A stretch of 19,811 bases of DNA. Origin: Phycisphaerales bacterium UBA2218. GTDB taxonomy: Bacteria; Planctomycetota; Phycisphaerae; Sedimentisphaerales; Anaerobacaceae. The notes under the pieces are model-generated. The model was not told the origin of the DNA and did no database searches. It was given only the letters and a program-made list of their open reading frames with translations. Shown here piece by piece: positions 1 through 5,294 of this stretch (position 1 is its first letter; each line of letters starts with the position of its first letter). The stretch spans positions 1 to 19,811 of the forward strand of contig DCUI01000034.1 of the NCBI GenBank assembly GCA_002327785.1, given 5' to 3'. The position numbers and the translations under genes are program-made.

Positions 1-2
1 GG

Positions 3-167
3 GCGAAGAAGGCGTTTTCCAGCGGTGTGGTGGAGGGCCTGAATGCCAAGGCGAAAGTGGCCACCAGAAAAGCGTACGGCTTCAAGGTCTTCAAAACGCT
101 GGAACTGGCCCTGTATCACAACCTCGGAGCACTGCCGGAGCCGGAAACCGCCCACAGATTCTTTTGA
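3..167 (+). CDS. ISL3-type transposase, C-terminal end (partial, enters from left edge)
   Basis: The frame is open from the window edge to a TGA at 165-167 and encodes the last 54 residues of a DDE transposase. The visible text reads SGVVEGLNAKAKVATRKAYG, then FKVFKTLELALYHNLGALPEPE and a final HRFF. This is the highly conserved end of ISL3-family transposases: the SGxxEGxNxKxK box that includes the last acidic residue of the catalytic triad, then the YGFxxFxxxxxxLYHxLGxLP tail. The N-terminal and central parts lie outside the window. No terminal inverted repeat could be recognised in the short stretch between the stop and the next reading frame, so the right end of the element may have been lost. 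Family assignment rests on recalled motifs, not on a search. Confidence 0.8.
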   Translation, partial: AKKAFSSGVVEGLNAKAKVATRKAYGFKVFKTLELALYHNLGALPEPETAHRFF

Positions 168-608
168 CGAGGCAACAATAAAGGCCGAACGATCGTGATC
201 TTCGATGAGCAGCCCGATCACGATGCGAACCTCTTGACGCTGTTATCTGGAGACTTGGCGTTCACCGATAGCTACACTGAGTACAATGCGAAATCCAAGT
301 CGAAATCAAGGCCGGATCGGTTGGACCAAATCGTGGATGTGCCTCACTTCTCCAAGTCGCATTTGACTGTCCTGATCCAGGTTGCGGACTGGGCAGCATT
401 CGTCGTCAACAAGTACCTCCTTCTTACCGTGTATGAATGCCCGGAGGCATATCAAGGTGAACTCAGGAAGATCGAAGCCTGGCATAAGCGAGTCGGCGAG
501 GCACTTGTCCCACACACGGCCATCGACCCTCCGAGCAAGAACGGTCTCCCTGGATACTTCAAGTCCATGCGCCCAAGTGGTTGGACTGCGAAGAAGTGGA
601 TCGTATGA
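168..608 (+). pseudogene. C-terminal fragment of a probable DUF3800-family protein
   Basis: Directly after the transposase stop, in the same frame, a reading frame opens without a clear start (RGNNKGRTIVIFDEQ...); the first usable start is GTG at 195, giving 137 residues. Features seen are a beta-strand-like IVIFDEQ, a central DQIVDVPHFSKSH, then LIQVADWAAFVVNKYL and an aromatic-rich tail WTAKKWIV. The DQIVD and xQxADWxAF patterns resemble the C-terminal half of DUF3800 proteins, a family with an RNase H-like fold of unknown function often found near mobile and defence genes. The N-terminal half with the usual DESG motif is absent, and coding sense appears to continue upstream of the GTG right up to the transposase stop. 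I therefore read this as a 5'-truncated remnant, probably cut by the transposon event. A short expressed protein from GTG 195 is possible. The family name is moderately sure. Confidence 0.55.
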
Positions 609-752
609 TTCGTTCCATCACCAAGGTCTGGCAAAGCAATACGCTTTGCGTAAGAGTGACAGACCCACATGGAACGAAGCAGTGAGCTGGGCCCATCCCC
701 CTGTGCACTGTTTTCATCGAGTCTTGTTCAATATCAGTGGGCGGTGGGCGCG
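609..752. other. Intergenic stretch with nothing recognised
   Basis: Between the DUF3800-like fragment and the yhcH remnant I see no convincing coding frame, RNA gene or repeat. Open frames that overlap it do not resemble proteins. Confidence 0.5.
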
Positions 753-864
753 TTACACTCGGATCTTGAACATCACCTTGTGGACGGGGGCCGGGCAGGT
801 GGCTTGGCAGGAGGGAAGGTGGACGTCGTGCGGGTATAGGAGGCAGAAGAGTCCCGGCGCCCCG
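753..864 (-). pseudogene. 3' remnant of a second yhcH gene
   Basis: Read on the minus strand this encodes PGLFCLLYPHDVHLPSCQ, then ATCPAPVHKVMFKIRV and a TAA stop at 755-753. It matches the last ~35 residues of the intact YhcH protein at 1877-2332 almost residue for residue (YPHDAHLPSCQ..CPANVHKVVFKIRL). At DNA level it aligns without gaps to 1877-1988, offset 1124 bp, at roughly 84% identity by eye. Homology stops around 864, so only the C-terminal quarter of the gene is left. Because the divergence preserves the frame and mostly hits wobble or conservative positions, this looks like an old duplicate or a paralogue truncated by insertion of the toxin-antitoxin cluster that now lies between the two copies. 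Confidence 0.85.
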
Positions 865-897
865 CCTCCTTGGGAAAACTCACGTTGCCCCCTCTCT

Positions 898-1122
898 TCA
901 CTGCATGGCCTCCGTGAGCTTCATGTCCGACTTGAGCAGTTGGTTGACCACGCGAGAAACGTCCGACCGGCGGTTGCGGACGATCTGCTCCACGAAACGG
1001 CGTACGTCCGAATCGAGATACACCGGCAGGTTCAACTGGGCCTTGGACTTGTAGAACTTCCCTTGCGTCCCCTTCGAGAAATCGTACTCTTTTTTCTCAT
1101 GGCTCTGCGGCAGCGCCCTCAC
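898..1122 (-). CDS. Small antitoxin-like protein (KKEYDFSKG.GKFY family)
   Basis: A 74-residue protein. After a short leader it has the motif EKKEYDFSKGTQGKFYKS, then LNLPVYLDSDVRRFVEQIV and a helical tail with SDVSRVVNQLLKSDMKL. This order (a YDFSKG..GKFY N-terminus, an LPVYLD strand and a helix-turn-helix-like tail ending in xLLKxDMxL) is typical of small ribbon-helix-helix-like proteins found beside toxin genes or alone in many bacteria. The proposed GTG start overlaps the TGA of the upstream 56-aa gene as GTGA, which implies translational coupling; the nearby ATG at 1100 is out of frame. It is the last gene of the three-gene cluster. Function as an antitoxin is inferred from family resemblance and context. 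Confidence 0.7.
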   Translation of the reverse strand: MRALPQSHEKKEYDFSKGTQGKFYKSKAQLNLPVYLDSDVRRFVEQIVRNRRSDVSRVVNQLLKSDMKLTEAMQ

Positions 1123-1289
1123 ACAGCCTTGCGGCGTTCAAGCGGCTTCGGTCTGCGGCGGACCAGCCTGTCGCCATGCTGCTTCTGTGCCTCATATACA
1201 TGGCTGAGATACTTGTTCACGTCATGATCGAATTCCCGCTCGATCTGCCGCCTTATCTCTCGCACCTCACTGACAATCGCGTCCTTCAT
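1119..1289 (-). CDS. Small VapB-like antitoxin partner of the PIN gene
   Basis: A 56-residue protein starting MKDAIVSEVREIRRQIEREF and ending in a basic tail (GDRLVRRRPKPLERRKAV). The pattern MKDxIVxEVRxIRxxxxxxFxxDxxxxxxxxxxxxxxxGDRLVxxxP is a recurrent small family encoded immediately beside PIN-domain genes in planctomycetes, cyanobacteria and others, and is taken to be the antitoxin of a VapBC-like pair. The ATG is separated by one base from the stop of the upstream PIN reading frame, and the TGA overlaps the start of the next gene, so the three genes form one transcription unit. Since the PIN partner is frameshifted, this antitoxin may now be orphaned. Confidence 0.75.
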   Translation of the reverse strand: MKDAIVSEVREIRRQIEREFDHDVNKYLSHVYEAQKQHGDRLVRRRPKPLERRKAV

Positions 1290-1290
1290 G

Positions 1291-1763
1291 TTACGCCTCC
1301 ATCAATTCTTCCGGCGTGCAAATGATCGGCGTCCGGTAGCCTCGTTCGTCGTTGATTCTTGCCACGGCATTCCTAACCCGGCCGGAGGAAATATGGGTGC
1401 AATTCCAACGAGATAGTCCATCCCATGACAGGCAGCCAGTGCCAAGTGAAGGGAGTCGTTCCTGGCCTTCTCCGGTATGTCCAAGGCTTCGAAGTAGATA
1501 TTCGCAAGCATTGCCACATCCGGGGTCACTTCCAGCACTCCGAATTTGCCCGCTGCGGCCACCCGCCGTTGAGCAGCGCTCGGATCTCCACGCGAGATTT
1601 CGTCGAACACGATCTGTGAGACATAGGGGTCCAGTTGTGGCAGCACACTCTCCCACCATTCCCAGGTGATCTCCTCGTGCGCCGCCATGATCAGGTCTCT
1701 TGTCCTGAAGGCTGCGTAGTAGCTTATCACTGTCGATTCGATGTAGACCGTCGGTGTGGCCAT
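1291..1763 (-). pseudogene. PIN-domain toxin (VapC-like), interrupted by a frameshift
   Basis: The ATG at 1763 begins MATPTVYIESTVISYYAAF, followed by helical sequence with ITWEWWE and then ARNDSLHLALAACHGMDYLV. This is the PIN order for the family whose first acidic position is in the VYIExTVxSY strand; PIN proteins of VapBC pairs are metal-dependent RNases. After MDYLV the frame breaks: the expected continuation WNCTHISSGRVRNAVARIN...IICTPEELMEA is present, but in another frame, ending at TAA 1293-1291. The junction lies at about 1407-1410, where one base (or four, if the usual residue between V and W is restored) is missing. As written, the product would run on in the wrong frame to about 1302 and lose the last strand and acidic tail. 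It could be genuine inactivation or a sequencing/assembly error. Confidence 0.8.
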
Positions 1764-1820
1764 GAACCATCGCCTCTGTGTCAAATGCCGCTATAATCGC
1801 CTTGACCGGCATTGAGATTG

Positions 1821-1849
1821 ATTATACTCCCGCCGAATAATCGCGACAA
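1821..1849 (-). promoter_or_regulatory. Sigma70-like promoter of the PIN/antitoxin cluster
   Basis: On the minus strand a -35 element TTGTCG (1849-1844) and a perfect -10 TATAAT (1826-1821) are separated by 17 bp. They lie about 60 bp upstream of the PIN ATG at 1763, in the gap after yhcH. This lets the cluster be transcribed independently of the glyS operon. Seen by motif only. Confidence 0.6.
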
Positions 1850-1876
1850 TGCAAAAGGCAGACTACGCGACTCACT

Positions 1877-2332
1877 CTACAGTCGAATCTTGAAGACCAC
1901 CTTGTGGACGTTGGCCGGGCAGGCGACTTGGCAGGAGGGGAGGTGGGCATCGTGCGGGTATAGGAGACAGAAGAGGCCCGGATCGAGCCTCGTCTGGGCG
2001 ATGATCGTGCCGGCGCGGTAGAACATGATGTCTTTGGCCTCATCGTAGGGCTCGACGACCTCCAGGCCCTTCGTCGGCGACCACGCCAGAACCTCCTGGC
2101 CCGCGAGCAGGGCCTGGATGTCGATGTACTTCCTGTGCGACTCGAACCGGCCCTGGTCCATCGGCTTGGTCGTGTAGTGCTGGACGATGTAGTAGACGTC
2201 ATCGCCGTCGACAGGGTAGCGGCCGTCGGGCTTCTGGGCAATCGCCGGGTCCGCCAGGACGGCGAAGGCTCTCTGGAATCGCTTGTGCATCGGCTCGTAC
2301 AGACGAACGTTTTCAATCCGGTCAACAATCAT
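1877..2332 (-). CDS. YhcH/YjgK/YiaL family protein (cupin-like sugar-acid metabolism)
   Basis: A 151-residue protein matching the usual length (about 150) of the YhcH/YjgK/YiaL (DUF386) family, cytoplasmic beta-sandwich proteins with a metal site. They are associated with sialic acid, gulonate and other sugar catabolism and are thought to act as isomerases/anomerases. Visible family marks are KPDGRYP at 34-40, the metal-ligand region ESHRKYIDIQ at 64-73, and FCLLYPHDAHLPS at 121-133 with conserved histidines, then a closing HKVVFKI. The ATG at 2332 has GGAGG eight bases upstream and lies three bases after the HEPN stop, so it is the distal gene of the glyS-MNT-HEPN-yhcH run. A fragment of a second copy of its 3' end lies at 753-864. 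The specific substrate cannot be read from sequence. Confidence 0.9.
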   Translation of the reverse strand: MIVDRIENVRLYEPMHKRFQRAFAVLADPAIAQKPDGRYPVDGDDVYYIVQHYTTKPMDQGRFESHRKYIDIQALLAGQEVLAWSPTKGLEVVEPYDEAKDIMFYRAGTIIAQTRLDPGLFCLLYPHDAHLPSCQVACPANVHKVVFKIRL

Positions 2333-2335
2333 CGG

Positions 2336-2755
2336 TCAGGCCTCCGTTTCTCCTACAGCCAGGCGATTGCGAACATAGTCCCGAACGCGATCCGCCACCG
2401 CGACGGCACTGGCCGCATCATCTGCGGTCACGGGAGGATATTCCCCGGGATAACGATACTCCACGGCATAAACTGTAAGGTCTGCGGCATTCGGCAATGC
2501 CTCCGTCACACTGGGATCCCGTGCGCTCGCCAACTTGAGGAGCCGCTTGATATCATGGGTTTTCGGGAATTCGATTTGATGCCATGTCAGAAAGGCCTTG
2601 AGATACTTCTCGACGGCCTGCTGAGCATGGAAGGCGGTTGCCGCGGCGTAAGACTCCGAATCCATTACGAGGCGGCGGCTCAGACGCCAGTCATCTTCGG
2701 CCTTCTCCAGCCACTGCCGCGCCAATTTCTGTTTGGCTTCCTCAGACGGCTTCAT
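2336..2755 (-). CDS. HEPN-domain protein (toxin-like partner of MNT)
   Basis: A 139-residue all-helical protein of the HEPN superfamily (PF05168 type). Marks: an N-terminal AxxWLxKAExDW helix (12-23), FHAQQAVEKYLKAFL (42-56) as the core helix, KTHDIKRLL (65-73), and YRYPGEYP (100-107) before the final helix. HEPN proteins encoded next to MNT nucleotidyltransferases form type VII-like toxin-antitoxin or accessory pairs; the HEPN partner is an RNase in several studied cases. The classical catalytic Rx4-6H motif is not obvious here; the YRYPGE segment has no histidine after the arginine, so RNase activity is uncertain. Its start overlaps the end of the MNT gene by 14 bp, implying coupled translation and a joint complex. 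Confidence 0.87.
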   Translation of the reverse strand: MKPSEEAKQKLARQWLEKAEDDWRLSRRLVMDSESYAAATAFHAQQAVEKYLKAFLTWHQIEFPKTHDIKRLLKLASARDPSVTEALPNAADLTVYAVEYRYPGEYPPVTADDAASAVAVADRVRDYVRNRLAVGETEA

Positions 2756-3062
2756 AGAGAACCTTCCCGTACTTGTGGGCTGGGTAGGCGATGCCGCCGA
2801 TTACATCCTTGGTCTCCTCGAACCACTGTCGACTCATTACCACCACATCGACGGGCAGAGGCACACTCTCCAGGCCCGCGCGAAGCCGAATGCTCTCGCG
2901 ACGGGTATCGGAAACCTGCGCCTCGACCACAAGAAGGTCCAGATCACTATCGGCAGTCATGTTTCCCGTGGCGGCGGAGCCGAAAAGGACAACACGATCC
3001 GGATGCGCCATCTGTACGATCTTCGTAACGATCTGTTGAATCATGTCTTCGGGAACAGTCAT
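2742..3062 (-). CDS. Minimal nucleotidyltransferase (MNT/MntA-like)
   Basis: A 106-residue stand-alone nucleotidyltransferase domain of the Pol-beta superfamily. It carries the full GSx10DxD signature: G28-S29, ten residues, then D40-L-D42, followed by LLVVE; a third acidic position is expected in the later PVDVVVM strand. In HEPN-MNT pairs the MNT protein neutralises its partner by adding AMP to a tyrosine. The ATG at 3062 begins one base after the glyS stop, and the 3' end overlaps the HEPN gene, so it sits inside the glyS operon. The gene order MNT then HEPN is one of the two common arrangements. Confident as to fold; the biochemical role is by family analogy. Confidence 0.9.
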   Translation of the reverse strand: MTVPEDMIQQIVTKIVQMAHPDRVVLFGSAATGNMTADSDLDLLVVEAQVSDTRRESIRLRAGLESVPLPVDVVVMSRQWFEETKDVIGGIAYPAHKYGKVLYEAV

Positions 3063-3063
3063 G

Positions 3064-4548
3064 CTACATATCCAGCTTCTCGCGCAGGTAAGCCTTGGCC
3101 TGATCGACGGCGATGCGGGCCTGGTCCATGCTGTCCCGCTCGCGGACGGTGACGGTCTGGTCTGCGAGGGTCCGGCCGTCGACCGTGATGCAGAACGGCG
3201 TGCCCGCCTCGTCCTGGCGGCGATACCGCCGGCCGACCGCGCCCTTCTCGTCGTAGAAGCAGGTGAAGCACCTCTTCAGGTCGTCGTAGATATTACGGGC
3301 GATCTCCGGCATCCCTTCCTTCTTGACCAACGGGAACACAGCCGCCTTGATCGGCGCCAGGGCCGGGTGGAAGCGGAGCAGATTCCGCGTCTCGCCCCGG
3401 ACCTCCTCTTCGTCATAGGCATCGACCAGGAAGGCCAGCGTGCTGCGGTCCATGCCCGCGCTGGGCTCGATCACGTAGGGAATGTACCGGGATTTCTTCT
3501 CCTCGTCGAAGAAGGACAGCGGGCCCGACTGATAATCCGCGGCCTCGTCGGCAAGTTGCACCTTCATCAGGTCCCGGCCGTTCTCGTGCCACCGGGTGAC
3601 GGTCCTCATGCCGCGTTGGTGCTGCCGAAGGTCGAAGTCCGTGCGGTTGGCAATGCCTTCGAGTTCCTGCCAGTCGCCACTACCGAACGGGAAGCGGTAC
3701 TCGACGTCCACGCACGCCTTGGCGTAGTGGGCCAGCTCGTCCTTCTCATGGTCGCGGAATCGCAGATTGTCCTTCTTCATGCCCAGGTTCAGGTACCAGT
3801 TGCACCGCTGCTCCTTCCAGTGCTGGTACCACTGGTCGTCGGTGCCGGGCTCGCAGAAGAACTCCAGCTCCGCCTGCTCGAACTCGCGGGTGCGGAAGAT
3901 GAAGGCCTTCGTGGTCACCTCGTTGCGGAAGCTCTTGCCGATCTGGGCGATGCCGAACGGGACCTTGACGCGTGTGCTGTCGAGCACGTTGCGGAAGTTC
4001 GCGAAGATGCCCTGGGCGGTCTCCGGCCGCAGGTACAGAATCATCGAATCCTCGACGTTGGCCCCCATCTGCGTCTCGAACATGAGCTTGAACGGCATCG
4101 GCTCGGTGAACTGCCCGACGGCCCCGCAGCTCGGGCAGACCTTATTGCTCAGGTCGTGCGGCTGTGCCTGGGCCACGTCGACCGCCACGTGCTCCGTATG
4201 CTCCTGGGCCTGCTTCTCGCTGGCCTGTCTATCCTTGAGATGATCGACGCGGGTCCGCGTGTTGCACTTCCTGCACTCGGACACCAGGTCCGCGAACTTG
4301 TCCGCGTGGCCCGAGGCCTTCCAGACCAGCGGGTGCATCAGAATGCTGCAATCGAGACCGACGACATCGTCCCGCATCTGCACGACACTCTTCCACCAGG
4401 CCCGTTTGACGTTGTTCTTGAGCTCGACGCCCAGCGGGCCGTAGTCGTAACAGCTCGCCAGCCCGCCGTAGATCTCGCTGGACTGGAAGATGAACCCGCG
4501 CCGCTTGCACAGGGATACGATGTCGTCCAGTTTCGTCAGTTTTGCCAT
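3064..4548 (-). CDS. glyS: Glycyl-tRNA synthetase (single-chain alpha2 type)
   Basis: Class II synthetase that charges tRNA-Gly in the cytoplasm; the 494-residue length fits the homodimeric bacterial/archaeal-eukaryotic type rather than the two-subunit GlyQ/GlyS enzyme. Seen: an N-terminal LCKRRGFIFQSSEIYGG with CYDYGPLG (33-40), a zinc-type pair C92xxC95...C138xxC141, RPETAQG (174-180), motif 2 in FRNE (207-210) followed by REFEQAELEFF, and motif 3 with EPSAGMDRS. I chose the ATG at 4548: GGAG lies ten bases upstream, homologues begin near the KLDDIVSLCKRRG block, and an upstream in-frame GTG at 4572 would lie only a few bases after the predicted transcription start. It is first in an operon with the MNT, HEPN and yhcH genes. 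Confidence 0.96.
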   Translation of the reverse strand: MAKLTKLDDIVSLCKRRGFIFQSSEIYGGLASCYDYGPLGVELKNNVKRAWWKSVVQMRDDVVGLDCSILMHPLVWKASGHADKFADLVSECRKCNTRTRVDHLKDRQASEKQAQEHTEHVAVDVAQAQPHDLSNKVCPSCGAVGQFTEPMPFKLMFETQMGANVEDSMILYLRPETAQGIFANFRNVLDSTRVKVPFGIAQIGKSFRNEVTTKAFIFRTREFEQAELEFFCEPGTDDQWYQHWKEQRCNWYLNLGMKKDNLRFRDHEKDELAHYAKACVDVEYRFPFGSGDWQELEGIANRTDFDLRQHQRGMRTVTRWHENGRDLMKVQLADEAADYQSGPLSFFDEEKKSRYIPYVIEPSAGMDRSTLAFLVDAYDEEEVRGETRNLLRFHPALAPIKAAVFPLVKKEGMPEIARNIYDDLKRCFTCFYDEKGAVGRRYRRQDEAGTPFCITVDGRTLADQTVTVRERDSMDQARIAVDQAKAYLREKLDM

Positions 4549-4583
4549 ACCCAGTTGTCTCCATAGGTTCACAGTGAGCCCTG

Positions 4584-4611
4584 ATTATATAGACCGCGGC
4601 GGGGATTACAA
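4584..4611 (-). promoter_or_regulatory. Sigma70-like promoter of the glyS operon
   Basis: Minus strand: -35 TTGTAA (4611-4606), 16-bp spacer, -10 TATAAT (4589-4584). Transcription should begin around 4577, leaving a leader of about 30 nt before the ATG at 4548. No T-box-like specifier structure fits in so short a leader. Confidence 0.6.
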
Positions 4612-4700
4612 GGGATTCACACAGGCGTGACCGGGGCTCGGCCGATCCCCTCTCATTGTCTGTATCCGACCCAGGAAATCCCCCAGGTGCAACTGCTCGA

Positions 4701-4729
4701 TTGGCAGTAGACATCAGATTTCGTATACT
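4701..4729 (+). promoter_or_regulatory. Sigma70-like promoter for the 132-aa gene and possibly the GH97 gene
   Basis: Plus strand: TTGGCA (4701-4706), 17-bp spacer, TATACT (4724-4729), about 70 bp upstream of the ATG at 4802. Both hexamers are close to consensus. The predicted start near 4736 leaves a leader of about 65 nt. It is back to back with the glyS promoter, so the 4.55-4.8 kb region is a divergent promoter zone. Confidence 0.6.
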
Positions 4730-4801
4730 TTGGGAAATGGGGGCGCCTCCGGCAGCCTTTCATTCTCGTGGAAGCACTATCGCACAAACGGAGGCACGAA
4801 C

Positions 4802-5200
4802 ATGAATCAGATCGAGAGCGCCGAGGGTGCGGCCTATGCAGACCGTGCGCTCCCGGCCACACACACGTTGAACATACCGCCGGCCAAGGACCGTTCCAAC
4901 CAGACGCCAGGCAAACCGGCCGGCTTGGACGGGGCGCTGATCCTATCGGGCCGTTCCACCAGGCAGGCCGTGAGCCGGGCAGGCTTCGTTGATGTTCAAG
5001 CCGGCAGCATCGAGAGATTCGAGGCATCCATCCGCTATGAGCCGCCCCGGAGATACGACACGGAGGTCGGCCTCGACCTGGTCGCCGCCGTCAAAGTTGC
5101 CGGCCACATGGGGCCGAACACGACGGGCGAAGTCAACCTGGTCCTGCGAATCCTGGCCCAGGTGGACCCCGCAAGGGTGGCAACCCTGCTGAGGATGTAG
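4802..5200 (+). CDS. Hypothetical protein, 132 aa
   Basis: I do not recognise a family. The ATG at 4802 follows a strong ribosome-binding site (CGGAGG, seven bases of spacing) and a near-consensus promoter, which makes this a real gene. The N-terminal ~60 residues are low-complexity, polar and proline-rich and probably disordered. The C-terminal half (about 66-132) is predicted to be structured: ERFEASIRYEPPRRYDTEVG, then LDLVAAVKVAGHMGPNTTGE and a helical VNLVLRILAQVDPARVATLL. There is no signal peptide or membrane segment. A loose resemblance to small regulators with a disordered N-terminus and helical C-terminus was considered but is too weak to use. It lies 94 bp before the GH97 gene on the same strand and may share its transcript. 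Confidence 0.7.
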   Translation: MNQIESAEGAAYADRALPATHTLNIPPAKDRSNQTPGKPAGLDGALILSGRSTRQAVSRAGFVDVQAGSIERFEASIRYEPPRRYDTEVGLDLVAAVKVAGHMGPNTTGEVNLVLRILAQVDPARVATLLRM

Positions 5201-5248
5201 TTGAAACTACGCCGCGTGTTGCGTATCCTATCGCCGGAAATGCCGGCC

Positions 5249-5262
5249 CGCTCGTGCGGGAG
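5249..5262 (+). other. Small GC-rich hairpin between the 132-aa gene and the GH97 gene
   Basis: CCCGC, TCGT loop, GCGGG. There is no following T-run, so it is not a convincing terminator. It could attenuate read-through or protect the message. Confidence 0.3.
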
Positions 5263-5294
5263 GTCCGGCGGTCCGACACTCAAGGAGGCACAAC

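Noticed and set aside
3043..4566. 507-aa plus-strand open frame opposite glyS
   Set aside because: Shadow of glycyl-tRNA synthetase; the minus-strand product has all the class II motifs.
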